From contig WWBZ02000002.1 in assembly GCA_011503125.2 (NCBI GenBank), positions 1,612,001 through 1,676,000 on the forward strand: 64,000 nt of DNA, in the 5' to 3' direction. Shown piece by piece: positions 24,175 to 34,362 of this stretch; position 1 is the stretch's first letter; each line of letters begins with the position of its first letter. Source of the DNA: Botryosphaeria dothidea (taxonomy: Eukaryota > Ascomycota > Dothideomycetes > Botryosphaeriales > Botryosphaeriaceae). Under the pieces are notes generated by a model. That model had not been told where the DNA came from, made no database searches, and saw only the letters and a list, made by a program, of their open reading frames with translations. The translations under genes were made by a program, and so were the position numbers.

Positions 24175-25013
24175 CTACCACCTGCTCCCAGAAGCACGAA
24201 GCACCCAAAAAACACCCATCACTACCAAGACGTTCATGCCAGGGATGCCATCGACGGCGCCGCCCGCACCTCCGGTCGTCGTCCCACTCGCCGCCGCTCC
24301 CGAAGACGTCGAAGAAGCGTTGGCAGCAAGTGACGAATCGACGTTCGTGATCTCGATGCCGCCAACGCCCGTGGAGTTGCTACACTGATCAGTCGCCAAA
24401 GTGGTCGCATTCGAAGCGAAGGTGATGTCGGCGCACTACGCGCAGCGTTAGTCAGTCAGATCGGTCATCCCACAGATAGAAGGTAAACCCACGTTATACA
24501 ACGCACTCCCGCCATGCCCGATCTGGATCACCTGCAAGCTGGCATTCCGCCCGCTCAGCCCGTCCACGCCGCCGTCCACGCCGGCCTCGCGCGCCAGCTC
24601 CTCCAGCGCCGCGCGGCCCACGCTCGGCAGGCAGAAGGTTCCGTTGCCCGTCTGGTTGTAGGCCGCGAGCAGGCTGGCGTTGTAGCTGGCGACCGTGTTG
24701 TTGCCGTCGGCGCCGGCTGCGAGCCCCAGGTTGACGTAGGTCAGCGCCCAGGTGTGCGTGACATGCAGGCGGATGCTGCCGCCCGTCACGGGCCACAGCG
24801 TGCGGTTGGCCTCGGAGGCGGGTGTTGAGTTGACGTTGGCGCCTTTTTCGTCAGTTGTTGGTGAGGACGGGGAGAAGACGAAGACATACAGGGATAGATC
24901 CATTGCGAGGCGTCGCCTTCGAAGGAGTCGCCGCGCCAGAACGGGTATTCGATTTCGAAGTGGGCGGCCACGAGGGCGAGGAGGGTGAAGAGGGCAAGAA
25001 TCTTGGGCAACAT
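24175..25013 (-). CDS. Secreted BIM1/X325-like copper-binding protein, probably surface-anchored
   Basis: This is a 244-aa secreted protein. Exons on the minus strand are 25013-24890, 24842-24493 and 24435-24175, in frame. The signal peptide MLPKILALFTLLALVAA is followed by HFEIEYPFWRGDSF, so cleavage would leave an N-terminal histidine. That is the copper-brace hallmark of LPMO-like X325/BIM1 proteins. A matching Cys (WIYPCANVN), the segment TWALTYVNLGLAAG, NQTGNGTFCLPS and several N-glycosylation sites follow. The C-terminus is Ser/Thr/Gly/Ala-rich and ends in a hydrophobic stretch (MNVLVVMGVFWVL), suggesting a GPI signal, although the last residues are charged. The family is linked to copper uptake rather than sugar oxidation; that role is inferred here. 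Confidence 0.85.
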
Positions 25014-25834
25014 TTTGAAAATAGATGAGATCGCAATTGGACCACGGTTGTACGAAGCTGTTAAAAATGGAGAGCAGAAATACTTGGAGGTGCTGTCTAC
25101 TTCGGTTGCTTGCACGCCCTCGAAGTTTCTTTTTTTCTGTAGAGGAGTCGGAATCTCGTGCGATGGTTGAAGCTCACGAGATCAGCATCAACGCTCCCAT
25201 AGGGCAGGTGCGATGTAACCAAAAAGGCAAAGCACTCACGTATCTCGCCAACATTTTATACTGCGACTGGGTTTCGCGGTCTGGAAGCTTACAGCGCCAC
25301 TATCGCCTACTACAGCTCAATAGCTTCCTCATCCAGCCCGGAAAAAGCGAATTGGAAGGAAGTATGAGCGCTTTGTGGCGTGGTGGTTTATTGCGCAAAC
25401 TTGCTCATCTCGCGTAGGGCAAGCTCGCTTGGCAGCTGAGGGGTGGGGATTGGAGCTTGGCGTGCCTGCATGCAGCAGGGCGGAGCGGGGAATAGGAACG
25501 AGGGATCTAGACTAGATAAACGAAGGTACCATTTCCGGGAATCCAGGTAAGTAGGGTATACTAGCCCCGGAACTGAAGTGCAGATTAGCTGAGCTTAAGC
25601 TTTCGGAGACTCTGGAGATAGACCTGGTTCGGAGGGTGCAGCTAGTTTGGAATAGTCCCACCACTATGAGAGTACAGTGTTTGTAGTCATTGAAAGTGCC
25701 TCGTTTCTGTTCTTATCTAACCAGTTCCTTTGCCCAAGTCTTGGTATACAACGCCGAATCCAATTAAGACGCCGGAATATCCGTAGTTACCAGGGAAGGA
25801 AACAAAAGAGAATCCCTCTTCCTATTTTCCCTCA
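25014..25834. other. Upstream region of the BIM1-like gene and 3' region of the ATPase gene
   Basis: The left part should be the promoter of the BIM1-like gene; the right end is the 3' UTR of the ATPase gene. No gene or clear motif is visible. Confidence 0.55.
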
Positions 25835-27569
25835 TCACCTGATTGCCAACACGCTCTTGCCCCCGTCATTCGTCACCCTCGGCCTTGTCCTGAACCTCAC
25901 GCACTCCGTACCCAGCTTGACGATTTTCTTTCCTACCTCGCTTTCCCTGCTTTGGATGATTCTAACCATTGCGCTTGGCGCGAATAAAAGACTCTCGCCG
26001 ACTTTGAGCGTCACAATCTCGTCGAACAGTTGCTTGATCTGCTCGTCCGTCTTGCCCGCCATTGCGGAAAGGCCGGCAAGGTGGTCGCGGAGGACAGAAA
26101 GCCAAGCAGGGCTCGTGAAACGATGCACAATCGTCATGGAGCAGAGATCGAGCAGTTTGGGGGAGATGGTCGGCTCTTGGGTCGCGATGATGACGCGAGT
26201 GCCGGCGTGACGCTGGATGCGGATGGTGGTGAGGAGAGAATCCGTAAAGCGGTCGGAGGCGGCTGTGTCAGTCATGTACTTGTGTGCTTCATCTAGGGCG
26301 ATGACACGGCCGCTGGAAGTGTCGTCTTCGAGGAACAGGGCGAGGCAGATGTCAAAAAGAGTGCATGCGCTGGAGGCATCGATGAAGGGGTCGGTCAAGT
26401 CGACGACGGTGAGAGAGCCAGGCGTGGGGGAGAATATGTCGTCTTCGTCATCATCGTCGACGTCCATGAAGCTCTCGAGCAGTTGCAGACGTAGGTTCAT
26501 GGGGCCTTTTTGATCCGGTGTCAGTTTCTCATTATCGAGGCGGCGTTTGAAACCCTTGTAGTCGAATTCAAATGCGCCCCGTGCCGATGTGGCCATGTCT
26601 CGCAGGATCTTGTTGATGACCTGATTGCCGTTAGTAAGAATGCGGAAGATGCATTTCGATTGGAAGACCACTGACCTCCATGTACAGCGGGACTCTACCA
26701 CTGCTCTCGTTGAAGGCCATCAAGGCTAGCATTCTCTCGACGTTCAAATGCCGCGGCCTCAGCTTCAACTGCTTCACTCTCAGACGCCTCTTCGGGTCCG
26801 GAATCTTGCTGTACGCGTCTTTCAACCTCCAGTAATTGCTTGGGCTGACCAGAACGTTGACCTTGATGCCCGCGCTGCACAGATGCGCTGCCTCGCACAC
26901 GCTACCGGCGGACCAGGCATCACAGTGAAAGACAATTCCTTGCAGCGGCTCTGGTAGACGTCCCAGTGCTTTGCTCGACATCAGGCATCCTTCCAGCATA
27001 CAGGCCAGCGTGTGTGACTTGCCAGACCCCTGCGACCCACAAAGGAAGGCTGACCATGGCGCGTTAGTGTTCAGGAAGATGGGTTCAACGCCTTCAGGGT
27101 TGATTGAAGAGACCAGGTTGTTGGATCCTGGACCGCTGCGTTCTTGGCCCAGCAGGGCGAATTGTTCAAAGTGGGCCTCGTCCGGAGCGCGGCCGCGCCT
27201 GCGTAGATCAGCTAGGGTAAGCTTGACGGACCAGGAGAAAAGCGGTGTAGTAAGGAGCTCTTCAACGTGCAGACCGTCGGCGGTGGTAGACCTCTGCTGA
27301 TCGGTGGAAATGGCGGGCTTGAGGAGTGAGAGGTAGCGCGACAGCTCTCGAACGGAACGCTCGGAGCCGTGTTGGTGCTGGCCTCCGCTCCTGGGGGAGG
27401 GGGAACCTTTCTGAGAGGCAGAATCTCGCTCAGACGCGGCGGTGGAGAAGCGGAAGGGGAGTTCGAAGTTGCCGGCAAAAGAGGTCATTTTGGATGAGTC
27501 GCTGGAGGAGAAGCTGAAAAGACCGGAAGATTGCTTAGGGGAGTCGCCCTGGCGACTGAAGGATGGCAT
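25835..27569 (-). CDS. P-loop ATPase of unknown role (HerA/VirB4-like architecture)
   Basis: About 559 aa in two exons (27569-26676 and 26620-25835); the 55-bp intron has donor GTCAGT and a perfect TACTAAC branch site. Walker A FLCGSQGSGKSHTLACMLEG lies near residue 175 and Walker B RVIALDEAHKYM near residue 400. SLTVVDLTDPF sits ahead of it, and a sensor-like segment RVIIATQEPTISPKLLDL follows. The last part (HRFTSPAWLSVLRDHLAG) resembles the C-terminal lobe of FtsK/HerA-type ATPases. An acidic DVDDDDEDD loop lies in the middle. The N-terminal 110 residues are Ser-rich. The substrate is unknown. I used the ATG at 27569; upstream codons in frame include only a TTG. Confidence 0.75.
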
Positions 27570-28370
27570 TCTTTGAGAACAGAAGGAAGTTTCTTGTATG
27601 AGGTCGAAGTGATTGGGGTGCGCGAAGTCGGAAACTGGAGGAAGAGGTGGGAAGACGCGTCGGCACGTTGAGGATAAGAGACGTGAGAAAATTGTACGGA
27701 GGCGTTTGAGACTTGTCAATTGACGCGAGAGGACGCGTCAAGGACAGCCAAAAGGGCGCAGGGACCCAGATGACAGCAGCAGCATGGAACCCGGGGTATC
27801 ACGAGAGGGAAGGGAAGCGAACGGTGGAGACAGTGGAGGGTTTGATTTTCAACCGTCGATAAGTTTGTCGCGCGCAAGCGAGCACGGTCCCTGCATTTTC
27901 TTACAGCAGCCATCCCTGCTCTCCCCTTTCTTTCGCGGCCTGTTGGAAGCATCTCCTCGTGAGCAGAGGGCCCCCGAGAAGCAAAAAACAACAAGCTGAT
28001 CTCTGGTGTCTGAATCGGCATGAGAAACGCCCAATTGCGTCATGAGAAGGGTCGTCGGAAGCCTCGATCAGGCGGTGCCACGAGCAGCGCAATGTGGCTC
28101 CGCTTGCCAGTTTAAGTTCGGTCCGATTCTCATCGTGCTTCTCACTTCTGAACATCTACACCTGGACCATTGTTTTGTTCGCGATTCTTTTTTGGAACAT
28201 CTTGCAGTTCTTCTCTCGACTATTCGAATGCGCATCCTCATCATTATCACGAAACCATTACGCAAAAGCATCAACTCTCCCTAGCAAACAACCAGCACCT
28301 GCCGGGTTCAATGGAGAAGCGGCGGATGACCGCTCCCCAATACAAAATAACCATGCCTGATGTTGTTGCA
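27570..28370. other. Interval upstream of the P-loop ATPase
   Basis: It holds the promoter of the ATPase gene and the 3' region of the MARVEL gene. Several short frames on both strands have no supporting features. Confidence 0.55.
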
Positions 28371-29205
28371 TCAAAACCTGTTGACACCATTGCCGTGCAC
28401 TCCATGATATCCGGTATCATCGTACGCAAACTGCTCTGCCGGTAGAGCATATCCCGTCTGGCCGGGCGACTTTTTGGCGCGCTGGTCGCTGTACGGCCTC
28501 TGCTCGGCGTCGGGGTCCTCGATGTGGGCTGACCAGGGTGATTGCTGCGGACCGGGGCCGCTGCGTTTCGTGTCGACGTCCATCATCTGGTTATACTTGC
28601 CCCGGCGCGTGGAGCGCTTGAAGACGTAGATGTCGAGAAGCAGAGCAGCTAGGGTTGACGCGCTGGCACCTAAATCAGCGAGAGTCGGAGACAGCAGTGA
28701 AGGCGAGCTTACAATCCCAGCAACGAAAAGGCGAAGAGAGCCTTGTAGATGCGACACACCATGATGCCATCGTCATTGCGCCAATTGTCCTTGTTGCAGA
28801 CATGGCCCAAGGTGCCGGAAGCCCACCAACTCAGCAGCCCGAAGCCGAGGGTCCATATCACGAGAAGAACCGAGTTGAGGAGCAGGTTCAGCCGAGGATT
28901 CAGGCCGCAGCAGCAGTGCTGCACGAGCGTTGCCGAGAGAAAGAAAACGGTGAGCACAGAGACGGTCAAGAGCTACACAGCACCCTCAGTACCCGGGAAC
29001 GTTGCGCAATCCCTCGGACCCACTCATCTCCAGATGCACGCACCAGCAGGAAAGTCCACGGAATAGGGTAGCCGTCGTGATGAAGCTGATCGACGAAAAA
29101 CGCCATGACACAGGTCACGACCACAGCGGCGAGCAGCTGCGCGCTGCGCAGGAAGTGGAAGGGGATGCGCGGATAGTGGGTGGGCTGGACTTTGCTGCGC
29201 GCCAT
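28371..29205 (-). CDS. MARVEL-domain membrane protein
   Basis: This is a 237-aa four-helix membrane protein. Exons on the minus strand are 29205-29044, 28972-28713 and 28662-28371. The third exon uses the acceptor CAG at 28665-28663, giving LLGFASTLAALLLDIYVFKR; the AG eight nucleotides earlier breaks frame. Helices are LLAAVVVTCVMAFFV, VLTVFFLSATLVQHC, LLNSVLLVIWTLGFGLLSWW and IYKALFAFSLLGFASTLAALLL. The loop between helices 3 and 4 has CNKDNW and C, typical of fungal MARVEL proteins. The C-terminal 80 residues are hydrophilic with a YDDTGYHG tail. The family acts in membrane-domain organisation. An alternative ATG at 29229 adds eight residues; I preferred 29205 for its AAGATGG context. Confidence 0.82.
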
Positions 29206-29328
29206 CTTGCGCGACAAAAAGAATACCATGATTGATGAACGAAGGGACGACGGCCTATACACCTATCCAGAGGCTGTTCACACGGCGAGGTTGAGAACGA
29301 GGGAGAGGCTGCGCAGACGGCGTGAAGA

Positions 29329-29362
<34 letters not shown>

Positions 29363-29901
29363 GCGCGGGCCAGCTGTCTATCTGCTTCAGCTCCCTCTGC
29401 TTCATGCCGTCCGTCAGCCGGGCTATCGTTTCGCAGCTGAAGCCACCAATGGCGCGGGCGGGAGGTTTTGGCCCCATGGGTGGTGAAACGCTTTTGGAGC
29501 TGCGGCTGCAAGGGTATGTGTGCCTGGGCGCGCTTAAACACCCTTTCCACGCGCTTGCACTCCACCATCTCTGCCACGTCCTTCTTGGCTTTGAGCCCCG
29601 GGGACGAGGCTCCATCCATGACTAAATCAGCTGGCTGGGCGCAATGGAGCAGAGCGCCGCTGACACGTGCGGCATTATGCTGTCTGCTTGATCAGCAACC
29701 TCGTCACCCCGCTGAACAACACCATCGGCTTCTTCGGCACATGACTGTGTAGATACGAAGCACGTCATATAACAACACCGGTAGCTGATATTCCAAGCCA
29801 GTCTGTCTTCTTCTACTTAACAGCGCTTACCCACATCCCTTCTCTCCATCTCTCTGTCCATCGTCCTTTCTTACTTCCGCCCAAGAAGAAACACCACCAC
29901 C
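29206..29901. promoter_or_regulatory. Divergent promoter region, MARVEL gene and PNPOx-reductase gene
   Basis: This is 0.7 kb between divergent starts. It contains an AG microsatellite near 29328-29361. The right end, before 29902, is CT-rich and ends ACCACCACCATGG, a typical fungal leader and start context. No specific operator is recognised. Confidence 0.5.
29328..29361. repeat. AG-rich microsatellite
   Basis: An almost pure GA/AG dinucleotide run with one AAA interruption lies about 130 bp upstream of the MARVEL gene start (TC on its coding strand). Confidence 0.85.
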
Positions 29902-31812
29902 ATGGCCATCTCAATCGCGATGCCCTGGTCTGACGGCGAGAGGGCCATGCAGGACCTCCTGCGCGTGCCGCGCGACATGGACAACCCCACCTCGTCCTTC
30001 ATGACTCCGCAAGCCGCCGCCATGCTCGTCCGTGCGCCGCTGCTCGCTTTGGGCGCCCTTGACGCCGATCATCGTCCCTGGGCCACCCTCTGGGGCGGAG
30101 AACCGGGCTTCTCGCAGCCACTCGGCAACTCCATCTTCGGTGTCCGCAGTCCTGTGGATAGGCGCTTCGACCCCGTGGCCCAGGCCCTGGTGGACGGCAA
30201 GACTGATGGCGAGGTGCTCAAGGAGGAGGGAAGAGGTAGGATGGTTGCGGGCTTACCCATTGACCTAGTCACCAGGAAAAGGGTGAAGATATATGGAAGG
30301 ATGGTAGTGGCGAGCATGGGAAGAGCCAGCGGGGGAGCTGAAGAAGAGGAGGCTGGGAAAGAGGAGGACGATCAAAACGAAGGGCTGGGTCAGATGCAGC
30401 TGGTAATCAAGGTGGAGCAGAGTCTCGGAAACTGCCCAAAATACCTCAACTCCAAATCCATCACGCCCGCTACTCCCCATCCGCGACTCGAATCAGACTC
30501 CCCGACCCTCTCTGCCGCTGCCCGCGCCCTCGTGGCCAAAGCCGACCTCTTCTTCATCTCCAGCTCCAACGGCACCCACGACATGGACGTCAACCACCGC
30601 GGCGGACCAGCCGGCTTCATCCGCGTCCAGCCATCCTCAGACCCTTCCGCGCCCACCACCCTCGTCTACCCGGAGTACTCGGGCAACCGCTACTACCAGA
30701 CGGTAGGCAACCTGCGCACCACGCCCCTCGCCGGCCTCTGCATCCCGGACTTCGCCACCGGCGACGTCCTGTACGCCACGGGCCGCACCACCATCCACGC
30801 CAACGCCGATGCCGCCCGCCTGCTCCCGCGCTCCAACCTCGCCATCGCCATCGAGCTCACCGCAGCCAAGCTCGTCAGGAACGGCCTCTCCTTCCGCGGC
30901 AACCCCACCTCGGGCGTTGGAAGCCTCGCGCGCGAATCGTCGTCGTCTGGCATGTCGCCCTACAACCCGCCCGTGCGTCTGCTCGCCGCCGAGGGGAGCC
31001 TGCTGGCGAAGGTGGGAGAGGCGGAACAGAAGACGGCGCTGACGGCAACGCTGACGCGAAAGGAGGTGCTCACCGAGATGGTGGCCAGGTTCACTTTTGC
31101 ACTCAGCGCACCGACGATGATCGGACCTGGTCAATGGGTCGCTCTGGATGCGTCCGGCGAGCTGGATCAGGGCTACAGTCACATGCGCAATGATGACCCG
31201 GAAAGCTTGAACGATGATTTTGTGAGAACTTTCACCGTCACGGGGGCGGATGGGTGGGGGAAGAAAGGCGAGAATGGCGGGGTGGGGTTGAGTAGGGAAT
31301 TCAACATCACGGCGAGGAGGCATGGTCCTGTGACGGGCATGCTATTTGGCGCTAATGAACGTGCGGGGTTGGAGTTTGATATCAGGGGGTTCGGTGGAGA
31401 ATTTAGAGTCGAAGCCGAGGAAGGGGACAGTCAAGTCCCATTCGTGGCGGGTGGTGTGGGGATCACACCTTTGTTAGCGGAGCTGACGCATGATCTAGAT
31501 CCGGCAAGAGTGCAGCTGTTTTGGACGTTGAGGGCTGCGGATGTGAAGCTTGTTGGTGAAGTATTTGAAAAATATCCTGCATTGGCTTCGCGAGCGCGGG
31601 TCTTCTTTACGGGAGGAAAGGGAGATGGGGTAGGTGTAGATGGATTGAAGGCCAAGGGGGCGGTGGTAGAGTTTAGACGGCTTGCAAAAGAGGACTTTGG
31701 TCAGGTGAAAAGTAAAAAGTGGTACTTGTGCGCGGGAACACCGCTGAGGAAGGAGATATTGAGGTGGTTGGAAGGGAAGGGTGAGGTCTTGTTTGAAGAT
31801 TTCAATTTCTGA
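29902..31812 (+). CDS. PNPOx-like / ferredoxin-reductase-like fusion oxidoreductase
   Basis: A single-exon 636-aa protein with two modules. The N-terminal half (about 35-330) is a split-barrel FMN/PNPOx-like fold: MTPQAAAMLVRAPLLALG, RPWATLWGGEPGF, KADLFFISSS, FIRVQP and YSGNRYYQTVGNLRTTPLAG. The C-terminal half (about 375-636) is a ferredoxin-NADP reductase-like module: a FAD-binding barrel with MIGPGQWVALD and FVRTFTV, then the nucleotide-binding FVAGGVGITPLLAEL and WYLCAGTPLRKEI. No 2Fe-2S cysteine cluster is present. It probably passes electrons from NAD(P)H via FAD to the flavin barrel; the acceptor is unknown. The acidic insert EEEEAGKEEDDQNE (about 150-165) is probably a loop. Confidence 0.85.
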   Translation: MAISIAMPWSDGERAMQDLLRVPRDMDNPTSSFMTPQAAAMLVRAPLLALGALDADHRPWATLWGGEPGFSQPLGNSIFGVRSPVDRRFDPVAQALVDGKTDGEVLKEEGRGRMVAGLPIDLVTRKRVKIYGRMVVASMGRASGGAEEEEAGKEEDDQNEGLGQMQLVIKVEQSLGNCPKYLNSKSITPATPHPRLESDSPTLSAAARALVAKADLFFISSSNGTHDMDVNHRGGPAGFIRVQPSSDPSAPTTLVYPEYSGNRYYQTVGNLRTTPLAGLCIPDFATGDVLYATGRTTIHANADAARLLPRSNLAIAIELTAAKLVRNGLSFRGNPTSGVGSLARESSSSGMSPYNPPVRLLAAEGSLLAKVGEAEQKTALTATLTRKEVLTEMVARFTFALSAPTMIGPGQWVALDASGELDQGYSHMRNDDPESLNDDFVRTFTVTGADGWGKKGENGGVGLSREFNITARRHGPVTGMLFGANERAGLEFDIRGFGGEFRVEAEEGDSQVPFVAGGVGITPLLAELTHDLDPARVQLFWTLRAADVKLVGEVFEKYPALASRARVFFTGGKGDGVGVDGLKAKGAVVEFRRLAKEDFGQVKSKKWYLCAGTPLRKEILRWLEGKGEVLFEDFNF

Positions 31813-32249
31813 AAGGATGATAGATTACATTGCCAATAGGGAAAAAAGTAAATCAGTACGGCCAAGCTGTCTTTCAATATTTGCATAGCTCTGATTGGAC
31901 TTTGCTGAAATCTCCAAATATTGGGATCTGAATTTTTGAAGAGGCAAAGTGACGAAAAATTCAAACTTGCAATGCACAGCGGCGGCGACCCTATGCAAGT
32001 AAATTCGAGAAATTAGTAGTGACTTAACGCTCTCGAAGGGCCCACGATGGAGAAGTCTTAAGACTTCGAAAGATTCTTTTCATGTGCGTTCCCATTGTGC
32101 CAATTTTATCAGTTTGCTCATTCTTGCGTCAAGTTGTAGGGAGGACACGCGATTCTAAGCCGAAAGTATTCTTTAAGGGGAAGAAGGGTTGGAGGGATAA
32201 AGAAGTTGAATTCTCATCTGAGTGGGAGGAGATGGAAAGAGGACGGAGA
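31813..32249. other. Convergent 3' region
   Basis: AT-richer sequence between the reductase stop and the PGDH stop. It likely carries both 3' UTRs. Nothing else is seen. Confidence 0.6.
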
Positions 32250-34362
32250 TCACAACGTCACAACACTCGCCTCCAACACGCCCTCCCCGCCAATCAATCC
32301 TCTCACGACTTCCTCGCCTACCGGCCTATCCACACCCAAGATCATCAAAGCTTCATTCGTCGCCTCGCTTCCCTCCCCATTCGCTTTTTCGAAGCTCTGC
32401 TTGGCCAACGGCGCGACGATCATGCTCGAAATGTTCACTCCCGCAGCACCGAGCTTACTGCCAACAAACCCGATCTTCCCGCAGCTGTCAAAGTTCCGGC
32501 AGATCAGCAGGGTGCCCTCGGGCACGAAGTTGGCGGCCGTGAAGCGGTCGAGACGAGAAATGTACGGCGTGTTGGCCGACACGAAACCCTGGATGACCTG
32601 GTCGCTCTCGTCGACGCTCTGCTGCTGCTGAGCAGCGGGGTGGCCGGGGTTGGTGTTTCCGCGCGTGAAGCTGGGACGCACGTTCTCGCGGCCCCGAGAT
32701 CCGGATGTGCCGCGGGAGGGACGGGCACGCAGAGTGATGGAGCTGGCGTAACCCTTTTCCTCTTCGTCTTCGCGGGCGCGCTGCTCGTTGACCAGGATTC
32801 CGCGTTCCTTGGCGACGAGTTCGGCGTTGACGATGTTTACGTTGAGGCCTTCAGGGGAGGAGATTGGGGCGAGCAAGCCCTTGATCAGCGCTGCAAAAAG
32901 AGGTTTGGTAGTGTTAAGGGTGGCGAGGTGACCGTAGTATGTTATATCAAAGGTAGTGCGGAAGGAGTGTGCGGCAGAGCGCTGTGGAGCGCTGTAATGC
33001 TGCGTATAGAGAGATCCCATTTTCTCAACAAGCGTGATAAACGGTGCCAGTGTACGGTATTCTTCCGGAAGGATTAGGGGGGCGTTGACGGCGCTGCGTG
33101 GTAGGTCGCCAGAGAGGATGGCGATGACCTGCTGGCAGACATCGATGGAGACATTCTCTTGTGCCTCAACCGTCGAGGCACCCAAATGTGGCGTCGCAAC
33201 GACCTTAGGGTGGGCGATGAGTCGGCTTGCTGGAGAATCGGGCTCAGGAGGTTCGGAGGTAAAGACGTCGATACCAGCACCGGCTACAGTGTCGGCTTCG
33301 AGGGCCTCCAGGAGTGCAGGCTCGTCGATGACCCCACCACGAGCGACATTTAAGAGACGTGCGGAGGGCTTCATCCTGGACAGTTCATTCTTGCCGATCA
33401 TTCCCTTGGTGGAGGCAATTAGGGGTGTGTGAATGGTGAAGAAATCAGCAGCAGTAAGGAGCTCATCGAGACTATCCTTAAGCTCTATGGAAGCCGCTGC
33501 CGCAAGCTGAGGGTTGGCATATGGGTCATAGGCTATCACTTTCATGCCCATTCCGTTGGCGATCCGGGCTACCGTCAGGCCGACTAACACATCATCAGCA
33601 CGAGTTAGATTACGCTTGGGTTGCTTTACCTTTCCCTGCTCCTACGATGGCGAGGGTCTTTCCCTTCATTTCGACACCTACGAGCCTGCTGCGTTCCCAT
33701 TTGCCTGACTTCAAACTTGCACAGGCATCTCCGATATTTCGGGCCACGGCCATCATCACTGTATCGAGTTAGCAGATACAGCGCAAAGAGTACTTCGAGA
33801 TTGATGTCAAGATCATTGAATCGTTCATTCGCTGGACGTTAACAATCATTTGTTCAACCTTTCCATACGGATGAATGCTTTAACTGATCTTGCGTGCTTG
33901 TGCTTGCGATTGCAGAATGTTGGTACGAGTTTCGTACTTACAGGCGATAGTGTGTTCGGCGGCAGCGCCAATATTGCCGCTGGGGCTGTTGACAACGATC
34001 ACCCCACGCTTCGTTGCGCTTTCGACGTTGACCTGTCAAAAACTTCAGAATTCCCGCGTAACATAAGTCTCCGTGACAGGGGTATGAAGTACATTATCTA
34101 CGCCAACACCAGCCCGTGCAACGACCTTGAGCTTGCTCGCTGCAGAGAGTAAATCTGCTGTGACCTTTGTTTCGGAACGAACAATTAGCGCCTCATAGTC
34201 CGGAATGATCTCTTTTAGCTGCGCCGGAGATAGTCCTTTACGCTCATGGACTTCGAAGTTCTCTTGAAGTAGCGCAAGGCCATCCGCGGACACCTTTTCA
34301 GGGATCAGGATCTTCGGACGGGGCGTTTCCGCTCCATTGCTAGAGATTATTGGAATAGGCAT
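32250..34362 (-). CDS. SER3: D-3-phosphoglycerate dehydrogenase
   Basis: First committed enzyme of serine synthesis (3-phosphoglycerate to 3-phosphohydroxypyruvate, NAD-linked), cytosolic, about 607 aa. Exons on the minus strand are 34362-34093, 34032-33942, 33758-33630 and 33583-32250. The substrate domain has KILIPEKVSADGLALL, IVRSETKV and ARAGVGVDNV. The NAD fold has AIVGAGKVGLTVARIANGMG. Catalytic segments are LLNVARGGVIDEP (Arg near 245) and TPHLGASTVEAQENV (His). After an intervening domain and a low-complexity insert with QQQQ, the C-terminal ACT-like domain (LLICRNFDSCGKIGFVGSKLG) probably senses serine. Intron 2 is 183 bp against 46-60 for the others and contains a fold-back repeat. 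Confidence 0.95.
33818..33881. repeat. Degenerate fold-back element copy inside PGDH intron 2
   Basis: The right arm (33864-33881) matches the right arm of the 34911-34991 element at 15 of 18 positions. The left arm matches with a 3-nt shift (TTCATTCGCTGGACG). It lies wholly in the 183-bp intron and may explain the intron's length. Confidence 0.5.

Noticed and set aside
32082..33077. 331-codon open frame antisense to PGDH
   Set aside because: It overlaps the conserved ACT-domain and catalytic exons of PGDH and has no recognisable motif of its own.
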